DNA from: Ga0077555 sp050187415 | GTDB lineage: Bacteria > Pseudomonadota > Alphaproteobacteria > Rhizobiales > Hyphomicrobiaceae | NCBI GenBank assembly: GCA_050187415.1 | Contig: JBFWXN010000012.1 | Span: forward strand, 25,867-89,866 | Direction of reading: 5' to 3' | Length of the DNA stretch: 64,000 bases | In this document: positions 35,358 to 44,831 of the stretch, in pieces | How the letters are laid out: every line of letters starts with the position of its first letter | Numbering within the stretch: position 1 is the first letter of the stretch | Position numbers and translations under genes: made by a program | Notes under the pieces: generated by a model | The model's database searches: none | What the model saw: the letters and a program-made list of their open reading frames with translations, nothing else | What the model was told of the DNA's origin: nothing

Positions 35358-36173
35358 CTACGTGCGGCGGCGGCGAACGGTGCGCGTGGCCGTCGTCGTT
35401 GCGGCAGCGGTCTCCTCGCTCGCAGCGGCCGCCGAAGAACTATCGTCGGTCGATGAGGCGTCGTCAGATTTGTCGTCGCCCATCGTGCTCACCTCGAGGG
35501 ATGCAGACGGTCTCTCGATCCGGGTGCGACGAGGAGCTTCGGCCATTACCTCATCGCGATCGCTATCCGAAGGCTCGCGGTCGTCGTCGCCGAAGCTCCG
35601 GCGAAAACGCTCCTCGCGATCGGCCCCGACAGGCCGCGGTGTGCGGCCGACGCGAGCGATCTGAGCTTGGAGGCTGTCGATGTCGATGAAGTGATCGGCC
35701 TGCCGCCGAAGCTCGTCGGCGACCATCGCGGGCTGTGTCTCGATGGTCGAGATGACAGTCACGCGCTTGCCGAGCTGCTGCAGCGCCGACGCGAGACTGG
35801 TGAAGCTTTGCTCGCCCGAGAACAGAATGATGTGGTCGGCCTTGTCGGCCAGGCGCATCGCATCGACGGCCAGCTCGACGTCCATGCTGGTCCGGAAGCG
35901 CCGCCGGCCGGTCGAATCGGTGTAACCGCGCGCCGGCTTTGTCACCATGGTGTAGCCATTGTAATCTAGCCAGTCGGCGAGAGGCCTGAACGTCGAAAAC
36001 TCCTGATCTTCGACAATTGCTGTATAATACAGAACACGGATTAAGTGACCTTGTGACCGCAAATGATCAAGGAGCTTACGATAGTCGATTTCGAAACCGA
36101 GGGCGCGCACGGTTGCATGCAGGTTAGGCCCATCGATGAAAGCGAACGTGCGCTCGCCGTGGTGAATACTCAA
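35358..36173 (-). CDS. NYN-domain (LabA/DUF88) protein with altered acidic motif
   Basis: 271 residues. NYN domain at about 8-165: FAFIDGPNLHAT (D14, N17), RTSMDVELAVDAM (D98, D104), and the HIILFSGEQSF strand where the family usually has SGDGDF, so two acidic positions are replaced (D to E, D to S). Residues ~170-271 are charged and repetitive, ending TTTATRTVRRRRT. Catalysis may be lost or weakened; an RNA-binding or regulatory role is possible. It sits inside the exopolysaccharide locus in opposite orientation to its flanking genes. Confidence 0.87.
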   Translation of the reverse strand: MSIHHGERTFAFIDGPNLHATVRALGFEIDYRKLLDHLRSQGHLIRVLYYTAIVEDQEFSTFRPLADWLDYNGYTMVTKPARGYTDSTGRRRFRTSMDVELAVDAMRLADKADHIILFSGEQSFTSLASALQQLGKRVTVISTIETQPAMVADELRRQADHFIDIDSLQAQIARVGRTPRPVGADREERFRRSFGDDDREPSDSDRDEVMAEAPRRTRIERPSASLEVSTMGDDKSDDASSTDDSSSAAAASEETAAATTTATRTVRRRRT

Positions 36174-36779
36174 GATAGGGTCCTCTCGAAAGAAATAGGA
36201 AAGCGGCTCATATATGTGAGGTTAAATCGGGCCGCAAGGCTTCGTTGCGGAAACATACTTACGCGAAAGATGATAACGGCGCCAACAGTTTGCGCCGTTC
36301 AGGCCGCCAGCGAAAAACAACAACAGTGTACCCACGAGTGATCTGAGAAGAAGCAAGTAACGCATTACGATGGAAAACAAAAGCGCCACGGTTCGCGTCC
36401 AGAACCGAGGCACCCGTGCAGCATCCGATCGCCTGCGCACGATCGGCGACGCGGGGGCGTCCGGCCCGGTTCGGACGACGGCGCTCGTGCGACACTTCGG
36501 CCGGATTCGGCGAGCCATCGGGTCGAGGCATGGCGCTTGTGTACTTCCGATTGGGCACGACTTCAGTTGGGGCCCCATTTCCACGATCAGCGTCGACGCT
36601 GCGTTCGATAGGAATTATGTCCGCCTCGATCTCTTCCGGTCGTCGCTTCTGGCTTTACCTCCGAGTGCGTGTTAACCATCATCGAAGACGCGCAGCGTCG
36701 CGGGGCCTGTTTGCACGGGGTTTGCATTCATCCGTCCGAGTTGCCGTGATCAGGATGGAACCAGAGACACAGAGACGCA
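36174..36779 (+). other. Intergenic region between the NYN and deacetylase genes
   Basis: 606 bases between divergent genes, less GC-rich than its surroundings in the part near 36200-36370. It holds a perfect 8-bp hairpin (36275-36299) and should contain both promoters. Short open frames (for example 36370-36675) are low-complexity with no ribosome-binding site, so no gene is called. Confidence 0.5.
36275..36299. repeat. Hairpin in the NYN/deacetylase intergenic region
   Basis: AACGGCGC (36275-36282) pairs perfectly with GCGCCGTT (36292-36299) around a nine-base loop. It has no T-run, so it is more likely an operator or mRNA leader structure than a terminator. It lies about 100 bases upstream of the NYN start on the minus strand. 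Confidence 0.5.
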
Positions 36780-37898
36780 ATGAGCCGGACTAGGACAGGA
36801 CTGCTTAAGAGCGCCCTCAGTGCCCTTCACTTTACGGGTGCAGATCGCTTGTTGGCCCCGCTGACGCGCGGCGTGGGCGTGATTTTCATGCTGCACAGCG
36901 TCCGGCCGACCCGCGGTGACGCCTTTGGGCCCAATCGCATCCTCGAGATCACCCCGGAGTTTCTCGAGCAGGTTATCGGCCTCGTCGGGGACAGCGGTTT
37001 TGACGTCGTTTCTCTCGATGATGCGCACGCTCGACTGCGCGAGGGTGATTTCGACCGCCCGTTCGCAGCATTCACATTCGACGACGGCTATCGTGACAAT
37101 CGCGATTTCGCCTACCCGATCTTCAAGAAGCACAATCTGCCCTTCGCGGTGTACGTCCCAAGCGACTTCGCGGACGGCCGCGGCGACCTGTGGTGGCTCA
37201 AGCTCGAGATGGTCATCGCCGCCCGCGACGCCATTAGTGCCCGGGTCGATGGCGTCGCCGAGCGATTCGCCACGGCGACACGGGCCGAGAAGGAACAGGT
37301 GTTTTCGCGGATCTACTGGTGGCTGCGGTCCATTTCGGAGTTCGAGGCCCGCCGCTTCGTATCAGAGCTGTGCGAGACGCATGGAGTGGATACGTCGGGC
37401 CTGTGCCGCGATTTGATCATGAATTGGCATGAGCTGCGTGACTTTGCGCAGGATCCGCTGGTGACGATCGGAGCCCACACGCGGCGGCATCTGGCGCTCG
37501 CCAAGCTGACGCTCAGCGAGGCCCGGCTAGAGATCGAGGAAAGCGTCCGGCGCCTCGAGCGCGAGCTTGCCCGGCCTATTCGCCACTTCAGCTTCCCCTA
37601 CGGCGACGAAACGAGCGCAGGCGCGAGGGATTTCGAGTTGGCCCAAGAATTGGGGCTCCAAACCGCCGTGACAACCCGAAAGGGCCTCATTCACGAGCGT
37701 GATGCCAATCTTACGACGTCACTCCCGCGCGTCTCGCTCAATGGTGATTTCCAGAGCAGGCGCTATGTCAAAGTGATGCTGTCGGGTGCGCCGTTCGCAT
37801 TCTGGGACATGGCCCGGCTGTTGCGTCCCGAAACAATCGCCGCTCGGAGCGGATCCGGAGTGAACGCGCTTCTCACCGCGGGTACATCCATCGGATGA
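36780..37898 (+). CDS. Polysaccharide deacetylase family protein
   Basis: 372 residues. NodB-type motifs: AFTFDDGYRDN (catalytic and metal aspartates), GAHTRRHLAL (H-x4-H metal ligands, here T-R-R-H spacing) and RHFSFPYGD. No signal peptide is evident at the N-terminus, where a hydrophobic stretch GVGVIFMLHSV is the first core strand. It likely deacetylates an N-acetylated exopolysaccharide or its lipid-linked precursor, as suggested by the adjacent locus. Its 3' end overlaps the convergent DUF2842 gene by 26 bases. Confidence 0.9.
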   Translation: MSRTRTGLLKSALSALHFTGADRLLAPLTRGVGVIFMLHSVRPTRGDAFGPNRILEITPEFLEQVIGLVGDSGFDVVSLDDAHARLREGDFDRPFAAFTFDDGYRDNRDFAYPIFKKHNLPFAVYVPSDFADGRGDLWWLKLEMVIAARDAISARVDGVAERFATATRAEKEQVFSRIYWWLRSISEFEARRFVSELCETHGVDTSGLCRDLIMNWHELRDFAQDPLVTIGAHTRRHLALAKLTLSEARLEIEESVRRLERELARPIRHFSFPYGDETSAGARDFELAQELGLQTAVTTRKGLIHERDANLTTSLPRVSLNGDFQSRRYVKVMLSGAPFAFWDMARLLRPETIAARSGSGVNALLTAGTSIG

Positions 37899-38091
37899 TC
37901 AGGCCGGCGGCTGGCACCCATGCCAGACCAGCGATCGCATAATAGAAGAACTGCGCCACACCTCCCGCGGTCGGCAGGATCTGGCCTGCGAATACCGTGG
38001 CCAGCAGCACGTAAACAAGCAGGAACAGCACGAGCAGCATGGTCCCCAGAAGGGCACGCGTGGTCGGGCGTCGCGACATGGACTGGGACAT
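37873..38091 (-). CDS. DUF2842 small membrane protein
   Basis: 72 residues from the ATG at 38091, which has GAGG upstream; a longer frame reaches 38184. Two transmembrane spans (LLGTMLLVLFLLVYVLLATV and a second ending WVPAAGLIIRWMYPR) match the DUF2842 family, found in alphaproteobacteria and often beside ctaA, as here. Function is unknown; association with cytochrome oxidase assembly is an inference from the neighbourhood. Confidence 0.78.
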   Translation of the reverse strand: MSQSMSRRPTTRALLGTMLLVLFLLVYVLLATVFAGQILPTAGGVAQFFYYAIAGLAWVPAAGLIIRWMYPR

Positions 38092-38363
38092 CTCGATTGC
38101 CTCGGCTCGTCGGTTGCGGCCCGTTTCGACGCACGGCCGGAAGTGCACTGGCCACTTCCTAAAGTGGTCGTTGCCCCGATCCAAATGGTTTCGAGCGGTT
38201 GCTCGAGGCCTCGCATGACGGGAATGTGGCGGCTAAACCGGATATCGGCGCCTGCGGGGCGTCGGTTGCGACGTTTGGTACGTCCCGCGCCAGTCCAACG
38301 CATTGCGCCGGGCGCCGGCGGCCTCTACCTGACGAGCCATCGGACGGAACAGGACGGGTCGAC

Positions 38364-39443
38364 GTGGCAGTGACGGCAAGCAATCGCGAGGGCATGGGCG
38401 CCATCGCCTGGCGAGGCGACAATTCGGTTGCACTCTGGCTGGCGATCATGGCAGCCATGGTCGCGCTGACCGCCGTCATTGGGGCCGCCACGCGGCTGAC
38501 CGGCTCGGGGCTCTCGATCACCGAGTGGCAACCGATCCTCGGGGTCGTCCCCCCGCTGACTGAAGCCGACTGGCTCGCGGCCTTCGCCAAGTACAAGGAG
38601 ATCCCGCAGTACACGGAGCTCAACCGCGGGATGAGCCTCGAAGCCTTTCGGGCCATTTACTGGTGGGAATGGAGCCATCGCCTGATCGCCCGCTCCATCG
38701 GCGTCGTCTTTCTCGTGCCGTTTCTGGCCTTTCTCGCGCTCCGCCGCATTCCGTGGCGCCTGGCTCCCCGGCTGGTGCTGTTGTTCGCGCTCGGGGGTCT
38801 GCAAGGCGCCATCGGTTGGATTATGGTGCAGTCGGGGCTGGTGGACCGCGTATCGGTCCATCCCGTGAAGCTGCTGCTCCATCTCGGATGTGCAGTGCTG
38901 ATCTTTGCGCTGCTCGTGTGGACCGCCCTCGAGGTTACGGAGCGGGGGCAACGCACCGTCCTCCCCGCGAGCCTCTCGCGATCGAATGCCATCGCGGCAT
39001 CGGTTCTGGTCCTACTCGTCTATCTGCAAATTCTTTCAGGTGCCCTCGTCGCGGGCCACAAAGCAGGTCTGACCTACAACACGTGGCCGTTGATGGATGG
39101 TCGCATCATCCCGAACGGCCTCGGCACCTTGTCGCCATGGTGGGCCAACATCTTCGAGAACATCACGGCCGTGCAGTTCAATCACCGGATGCTCGCCTAT
39201 CTCGTGGTGGCAATCGGGGTTTGGCAAACGATCGGCTTGGTGCGGACCGCCGGCGATCACAGTGTGCGCCGCTCGGCACTCTGGCTCGGCCTCGCACTGG
39301 TGGGCCAGATGGTGCTCGGAATTGTCACTTTGCTGGCGTGGGTGCCGGTCTCGCTCGGCGTCGCCCACCAGGCAGGCGCCTTGAGTGTGCTCGCACTGGC
39401 GCTCTGGCATCTCTTTGCGGTTCGGCGCGCACGGGCGGCGTGA
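38364..39443 (+). CDS. ctaA: Heme A synthase (COX15/CtaA)
   Basis: 359 residues from GTG 38364, supported by AGGACGGG upstream; GTG 38370 and ATG 38394 are alternatives, and the frame runs open back to 38199. Eight membrane spans. Family marks are GAATRLTGSGLSITEWQPILG, IYWWEWSHRLIARSIGVVF, WIMVQSGLVDR, LVAGHKAGLTYNTWPLMDG and VQFNHRMLAYL, supplying the conserved histidines. It converts heme O to heme A for aa3-type cytochrome oxidase at the inner membrane. Confidence 0.96.
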   Translation: MAVTASNREGMGAIAWRGDNSVALWLAIMAAMVALTAVIGAATRLTGSGLSITEWQPILGVVPPLTEADWLAAFAKYKEIPQYTELNRGMSLEAFRAIYWWEWSHRLIARSIGVVFLVPFLAFLALRRIPWRLAPRLVLLFALGGLQGAIGWIMVQSGLVDRVSVHPVKLLLHLGCAVLIFALLVWTALEVTERGQRTVLPASLSRSNAIAASVLVLLVYLQILSGALVAGHKAGLTYNTWPLMDGRIIPNGLGTLSPWWANIFENITAVQFNHRMLAYLVVAIGVWQTIGLVRTAGDHSVRRSALWLGLALVGQMVLGIVTLLAWVPVSLGVAHQAGALSVLALALWHLFAVRRARAA

Positions 39444-39484
39444 CGCCAGACGGCACCGTTTGATCCGCCGCGGCATTCCAGCGT

Positions 39485-41569
39485 TCAGATCTCGATCACG
39501 ATGTTTCCCCCGGAGTCGAGTTGGGCCCGCGAGCCGGGAGGGAGCAAACAGGTTGCGTCGTACTCCTCGACGATGGCGGGGCCTGCAAGCGGCGTCACCA
39601 GATCGGAGCGACGCAGCACGCGCGTTTCGACCCAGCCATGCTCGGCACCGAAGTAGGCACGACGCGGCGGTCCCGGTTGCGGCTCGGGCCGGCTCGGCCT
39701 GACCCGCTCTGGCACGCCCTCCCCGTCGCGCGAGCCACGCCCGAGCACCTGCATCGAGACGAGTTCGACCGGCTCGTCGGGTCCTGCGCGGTGACCGTAG
39801 ACACGCTCGTGCTCCTCGCCGAAGGCTTCCTCCAGCCGGCGCGCGAGGCTTTCGTTGACCGGTCCGTCCGGCACGGGCACGACGAGTTCGAAGCTTTGTC
39901 CGACGTAGTGCATGGCCGCCGACCGCGTGATTGTCGCGCGCTCGCCCCTGAAGCCCTCCGAAGCGAGCTGCGCCCTGGCGTCATCCTCGAGAACGCGCCA
40001 CGCCTCGTCGATGTCAGCGAGGTCGCCGCTGCGCAGTTGCCGACGGAACGTGCGCGAGAAGTGGTGCTCGACGTCGGCGTAAAGTAGGCCGAATGAGGAG
40101 AAAAGCCCGGCCGAAGGCGGCACGACGATCCGTCTCATGCCGAGTGCAGCGGCGAGGCCTGCGGCGAATAACGGACCATTCCCGCCGAAGGCGAACAGTG
40201 CGAACTCGCGCGGATCGCGTCCCCGCTCGGTCGAGACGGCGCGAATGGCGCGGATCATGTTTGACGCCGCGATCCGGTGCGCACCGAGTGCGGCCTGTTC
40301 GACGGAGAGGCCGAGAGGCTTTGCGATCTGGCTCTCGAACGCCTCGCGCGCCCGTCCCGCATCGATTTCGAGCGCACCACCCACGAGATGAACCGGATTG
40401 ATGTAGCCGAGCACCACGTTGGCATCCGTGACCGTCGGCACCGTACCTCCGAGGCCGTAGCAAACCGGGCCGGGGCGCGCTCCGGCGCTTTCTGGCCCGA
40501 TCTGGAGTGCGCCGCCCCTGTCGATCCAGACATGGCTGCCGCCGCCGGCACCGATCTCGGCGAGGTCGATGGCGGGAACCTTGCAGACGTAGCCTGCGCC
40601 CGTCATGAGGCGTGAGCCGGCCATGATGCCCGCACCCACGGACTGCTCCTGGGTGCGCATGACGCGGCCGTCCTCGACCATGGACGCCTTCGCGGTGGTG
40701 CCGCCCATGTCAAACGTAATGATTTTCGCGAGCCCCTTGGCCTGAGCGACTTTGCCTGCCCCGACAACGCCGCCGGCCGGTCCCGACTCGATGATGTTCA
40801 TCGGCTTCTCGGCAGCCGCGCGGTCCGTCGTCAGGCCACCGTTCGACTGCATGAGCAAGAGAGGTGACGGAATGCCTGCCGCATCGAGGCCTTTGCGCAG
40901 CGCGCGCAGATAAGTCGCCACGATCGGCATGACGTAGGCGTTTATGACGGTCGTCGAGGTTCGCTCGTACTCCTTGATCTCGGGCAGCACCTCATACGAA
41001 ATCGAATAGGGGAGGCCAGGCGCCTTGCGCTCGATGATCTCCTTGATGGCAAGCTCGTGCGTTGGGTTCGTGAACGAGTTCAACAGGCAGACGGCGATCG
41101 CATCGACGCCCTCTTTGAGCAGAAACTCGATTTCGCGCTCCGCCTCGGCGTTGTCGAGCGCACGCTCGACCACGCCAAGGGCGTCGATGCGCTCGTCGAC
41201 CACGCGGCGCAGGAAGCGCTCCACCAGTGGCGGGGGCTTCTCCCAGGCCATGTCGTAGAGGCGAGGCATGCGCAGCGTGCGGATCTCGAGCGCGTCACGG
41301 AAACCTTTCGTCGTGACGAGGCCGACCTTTGCGCCTTTCATCTCGAGGATGGCGTTCGAGGCGACCGTGGTGCCGTGCCGGATCTCCTCGATGTCGCCTC
41401 CGCGGAGAAGGCTTTCGGCGAAGACCTCGGCCAGTCCCTCGACGATGGCTGCGGCATAGTCGCCGACGCTCGACGAAATCTTCTTGGTGTGTATCGTCCC
41501 GTCGCTGCCGAGCAAAACGATGTCTGTGAACGTGCCGCCGATGTCGACACCGACGCGGTAGGTGGTCAT
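39485..41569 (-). CDS. hyuA: Hydantoinase/oxoprolinase subunit A (HyuA)
   Basis: 694 residues from the ATG at 41569 (GGGAG upstream). ATP-binding actin-like fold: GVDIGGTFTDIVL at the N-terminus, HGTTVASNAIL, and FDMGGTTAKAS. These ATP-dependent amidohydrolases open 5-oxoproline, hydantoins or related rings, and in other cases form acetone or acetophenone carboxylases. The substrate here is not determinable. It lies last in the minus-strand run LLM-CMD-hyuB-small protein-hyuA. Confidence 0.93.
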   Translation of the reverse strand: MTTYRVGVDIGGTFTDIVLLGSDGTIHTKKISSSVGDYAAAIVEGLAEVFAESLLRGGDIEEIRHGTTVASNAILEMKGAKVGLVTTKGFRDALEIRTLRMPRLYDMAWEKPPPLVERFLRRVVDERIDALGVVERALDNAEAEREIEFLLKEGVDAIAVCLLNSFTNPTHELAIKEIIERKAPGLPYSISYEVLPEIKEYERTSTTVINAYVMPIVATYLRALRKGLDAAGIPSPLLLMQSNGGLTTDRAAAEKPMNIIESGPAGGVVGAGKVAQAKGLAKIITFDMGGTTAKASMVEDGRVMRTQEQSVGAGIMAGSRLMTGAGYVCKVPAIDLAEIGAGGGSHVWIDRGGALQIGPESAGARPGPVCYGLGGTVPTVTDANVVLGYINPVHLVGGALEIDAGRAREAFESQIAKPLGLSVEQAALGAHRIAASNMIRAIRAVSTERGRDPREFALFAFGGNGPLFAAGLAAALGMRRIVVPPSAGLFSSFGLLYADVEHHFSRTFRRQLRSGDLADIDEAWRVLEDDARAQLASEGFRGERATITRSAAMHYVGQSFELVVPVPDGPVNESLARRLEEAFGEEHERVYGHRAGPDEPVELVSMQVLGRGSRDGEGVPERVRPSRPEPQPGPPRRAYFGAEHGWVETRVLRRSDLVTPLAGPAIVEEYDATCLLPPGSRAQLDSGGNIVIEI

Positions 41570-41744
41570 TCTCAGTCTCCCGGCCACAAGATCGCGTTTT
41601 GCCGTCGCGCCAAAGACGCGCCGAGGTAAAGCGCGGTCGGCGCCTGATGCCTCGCCTGGTCGGCCAGGTAGCCTTGGCAATGAAGCTGCCGCGGCTTGGA
41701 ATTTCGACCGACCGCAACAGTCCGGTTCTCGAACGGCTGGGACG

Positions 41745-42080
41745 TCAGCTCGAAGCCGTCGCGACTTCTTCCATATCGATCGTCTCGCCCAAGGCGTTGT
41801 CCGCAACCAAAGGCGTTTCGAAATACGCAACCGATGGCTCGGCACGATAGGTGCGGCGAACGCGTTCCATCCACTCGGGCCCCCGCGCGCGCAGAGCCGC
41901 CTCCATCGTCCGCCACGTGTAAACGCCCCCGGCGCGGCGCGTCACCGGATCGAAGATGTAGTTTTTTCGGATCAGGTCCGGGTTCGCACGCCAGGTTGCA
42001 GCGCTCCGCCGATAGTTGGCAACGACGTCGTCGCGCGACATTTCGTCGGGAATCGGAAACGTGATGATCTCGGTAATCAA
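41745..42080 (-). CDS. Small YdhR/ABM-like protein between hyuB and hyuA
   Basis: 111 residues from TTG 42080, chosen because GGAG lies six bases upstream and the protein then starts with the core strand (ITEIITFPIPDEMSRDDVV); the frame is open to a TTG at 42092. The ITE(I/F)xxFxxP start, the YRRSAATWRANPDLIRKNYIFD helix-strand and GGVYTWRTMEAA fit ferredoxin-like antibiotic-biosynthesis-monooxygenase folds such as YdhR. Function unknown; it may assist the hydantoinase-like pathway. Confidence 0.8.
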   Translation of the reverse strand: MITEIITFPIPDEMSRDDVVANYRRSAATWRANPDLIRKNYIFDPVTRRAGGVYTWRTMEAALRARGPEWMERVRRTYRAEPSVAYFETPLVADNALGETIDMEEVATASS

Positions 42081-42161
42081 GGCTCTCTCCAATGCACTTG
42101 GTCTCGCACCTTCGCCCGTCTTCAGAAATTTGCTTTGTCGACGCGAAGCGCCTTCTCGACT

Positions 42162-43934
42162 TCACGGGGCATGCCACTGCACCTTCGGCACCTCATTCCA
42201 CTTGCGCTTTGAGCGGATAGCGGCTTGTCGTGCCATGGTGGCCGTCTGGTCGATGGTCCACCGCTCGGTATCGATCACCACGCCGTAGTCGCGCTCCGCG
42301 CGCTCTGCGGTGATGTACTCGTTCCTGACATCGCGCAGCACCATGGCCGGATCTCGGTCCAGCGGATCGCCCCAACCGCCACCGCCGGGATGCGTGTGCT
42401 GGAAGACCGTGCCCTTGGTAATGTCCATGGTCACCTTGGAGGGAAGAGGCGTGTTTTCGGCGAATGGATTGAGATGATTTTCCGACGGCTCGCCTGGGCT
42501 GCCGCCGTAGAGCCCGAAGGGGCGATGCGTTTTCCGGTCGGAGCGGACGGAGAGCTGTCCGGCGTCCTCGTTGAAACGATAGGCGCGCCGGAACGGCACG
42601 CCGCCACGGAACTGGCCCGCCCCGCATCGGTCGGAGACGAACTCGTAGGCGAGCACCGAGACGGGTTGGTCGGCCTCGATCACCTCGGCCGACGGACACG
42701 ACATGTTGGCGAACATGTGCGAGTTGCCGTTGAGGCCGTCCGCCCACGGCCTGGCCCCCCAGGCCCCGCACGTGAACTCGACGTAGACGAAAGGCTTGCG
42801 CTCCTTCGTGTAGCCGCCGATCGAGATGCCGCTGTTGCCGCCGTCGCCGGCTGCCTTCACCTTGTCGGGCAGCATCATTGCGAGGGCGCCGAACATGCAA
42901 TCGACCATGCGGAAGCCGGTCAGCCCGCGGGCCGCGCACGCCGCCGGCAGCACGCCGTGGCCGACCGTGCCCGGCGGACAGATGACCTCGATCGCCCGGA
43001 AGACGCCTTCGTTGTTCGGGATGCCTTGCGGTAGCACCGAGCGGACGCCGGTGTAGGACGCCGACTTGGTATATGAGAGCGTGTTGTTGATGGCGCCCCG
43101 AACCTGCGGACTGGTACCGGTCCAGTCGACAACCATGTGATCGCCCGTCTTGCGCAGCGTGACGAACAGGCGGATCGGCTTGCCGACGTCGATGCCGTCG
43201 TCGTCGATCCAATCCTCGAAACTCCATTCCCCGTCCGGTAACTCCTCGAGCGCTGCACGTGTCAGCCGCTCTGAATAGTCGATGGTTTCCTGCATCAGCC
43301 GCTTGGTCATCGCCGGACCCCATTTGGCGACGATTTCCGCGAACTGCTGTTCCGCGATATGACAGGCGGCGAGTTGGGCGCGAAGATCGCCCATCACCAT
43401 CACCGGCACGCGGACGTTCTTCTCCAGGAACGTGATGATGGTCTTGTTCAGAACGCCCCTGTCGTAGAGCTTCATCGGCGCGATGCGCAGGCCCTCGGCG
43501 TAGATTTCGGTCGAGTCGGACGCATTCGATCCGGCAACGCGCCCGCCGACGTCCGTGTGGTGGCAAACGGTGCAACCGAAAGCGAGGCGTTCACCCTCGT
43601 GGTAGAGCGGCTTGAAGATGAAAATATCCGGCAGGTGCATGCCGCCGTCGAACGGGTCGTTCATGATAAAGACGTCGCCGGGCGCCATGTCGTCGCCGAA
43701 GTGGCGCATGATCGCTTCGAGCGCGGTCGGCGTGGAGCCCAGATGGCCCGGAAGCGTGAGGCCCTGCGCCGCCAGTCGCCCGTTGCCGTCTGCGAAACCG
43801 GTCGAATAGTCCATGTTGTCCTTCAGGACCGCCGAGTAGGTCGTGCGGAACACGGTCAGTGCCATCTCGTCTGCGATCGAGAAGATGGCGTTTTTGAAGA
43901 GCTCGAAGTCGACGGGATCGATAGGTGTGCTCAT
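42162..43934 (-). CDS. hyuB: Hydantoinase/oxoprolinase subunit B (HyuB)
   Basis: 590 residues, usual for HyuB. Partner of HyuA in ATP-dependent ring opening or carboxylation. Characteristic segments are YSTGFADGNGRLAAQGLTLP, HLGSTPTALEAIM, FIMNDPFDGGMHLPDIFIFKP, CTVCHHTDVGGRVAGSNA and GGGGWGDPLDRDP, the first ones forming its metal-binding core. Separated from hyuA by the small protein gene, which is unusual as the two are commonly adjacent. Confidence 0.94.
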   Translation of the reverse strand: MSTPIDPVDFELFKNAIFSIADEMALTVFRTTYSAVLKDNMDYSTGFADGNGRLAAQGLTLPGHLGSTPTALEAIMRHFGDDMAPGDVFIMNDPFDGGMHLPDIFIFKPLYHEGERLAFGCTVCHHTDVGGRVAGSNASDSTEIYAEGLRIAPMKLYDRGVLNKTIITFLEKNVRVPVMVMGDLRAQLAACHIAEQQFAEIVAKWGPAMTKRLMQETIDYSERLTRAALEELPDGEWSFEDWIDDDGIDVGKPIRLFVTLRKTGDHMVVDWTGTSPQVRGAINNTLSYTKSASYTGVRSVLPQGIPNNEGVFRAIEVICPPGTVGHGVLPAACAARGLTGFRMVDCMFGALAMMLPDKVKAAGDGGNSGISIGGYTKERKPFVYVEFTCGAWGARPWADGLNGNSHMFANMSCPSAEVIEADQPVSVLAYEFVSDRCGAGQFRGGVPFRRAYRFNEDAGQLSVRSDRKTHRPFGLYGGSPGEPSENHLNPFAENTPLPSKVTMDITKGTVFQHTHPGGGGWGDPLDRDPAMVLRDVRNEYITAERAERDYGVVIDTERWTIDQTATMARQAAIRSKRKWNEVPKVQWHAP

Positions 43935-44072
43935 GGATGACCTGGAAGAAAGCTCGGATCGGAAGGAACGCGACGGGTATTTACGGTGCCAGCTTTATCG
44001 CGATGCGTCGGGAAAGGATCGGTCATTTTTCTAGCAGTCGACCTAAGTCTCCGGAGCTGCCGGGTGGGCCGT

Positions 44073-44819
44073 TCATAGCACCTCGCCGAGGATGGCGAGG
44101 CCATTGAGTGCGCGAGGGAAGCCGCCATAGGGGCCCGTCTGGATCACCGCCTCGATAATCTCCTGCCGCGTCAGGCCGACATTCAGCGCGCTCTTGCCGA
44201 ACTTGCGGAGCTGGCTCTCGAGCCCCATCGCGCAGAAGGCGGCGATCGCGCACAGCATCCGCTGCCGATGATCGAGGCCGGGCCGGGACCACAACTCCCC
44301 GTAGCCGTAGCGGATTGCCGAGGGATAAAGCTCGCCTGTGATAGCGTTGCCGGGGGCCGCGTAGCCCTGATTGGCGCGCTCGCCGTGCAGCTTCGCCATC
44401 ACCGCCTGGCCCATGACATCGAGTGCCTCGAGGCTATCGCTGCGGGGCGGTTCGCTAGGGACCTCGAGCCCGCGCGAGGCAAACACCTCCCGCGCGAGGG
44501 CGGCCGACGTTTCGGTGGTCACGAAGCCCGCGTAGAGGCCCACCTGGACGAAGATTTCGAGGACGTTCCGCGGGCTGAGGCCCAGATCGAGCGCTGCGCC
44601 GGTCATGGCCTCGAGGGCGCCAAGGCGCTGCATCACCGAGAGAGCCGCGAGCGTGCAGATCGCCCGATCCGGCTTGCCGAGGCCTGGTCGATCCCAGATG
44701 CCGGCGTAGACGACCTCGGCCATGAAGTCGTCGAAGCCGGGAACCAGGCTCGGCCCGCCGTCGAGGCGCAGCTCATCGCGCACGCGCTGGCCACGCATCC
44801 TTTGCTGATCGCGAGACAT
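44073..44819 (-). CDS. Tandem carboxymuconolactone-decarboxylase-like protein
   Basis: 248 residues with two CMD domains (about 35-110 and 160-245; KPDRAICTLAALSVMQRLGA and RQRMLCAIAAFCAMGLESQL). Each is the helical bundle of the AhpD/CMD family. No C-x-x-C redox pair is present, so a decarboxylase or isomerase-like role is likelier than AhpD-type peroxidase support. It begins 12 bases after the LLM gene stop, so they are co-transcribed. Confidence 0.88.
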   Translation of the reverse strand: MSRDQQRMRGQRVRDELRLDGGPSLVPGFDDFMAEVVYAGIWDRPGLGKPDRAICTLAALSVMQRLGALEAMTGAALDLGLSPRNVLEIFVQVGLYAGFVTTETSAALAREVFASRGLEVPSEPPRSDSLEALDVMGQAVMAKLHGERANQGYAAPGNAITGELYPSAIRYGYGELWSRPGLDHRQRMLCAIAAFCAMGLESQLRKFGKSALNVGLTRQEIIEAVIQTGPYGGFPRALNGLAILGEVL

Positions 44820-44831
44820 TCGCCTGATCCT

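Noticed and set aside
36370..36675. 101-codon frame starting MENKSATVRV upstream of the deacetylase gene
   Set aside because: No ribosome-binding site, Arg/Ser-rich, and no recognisable fold; more likely part of the promoter region.
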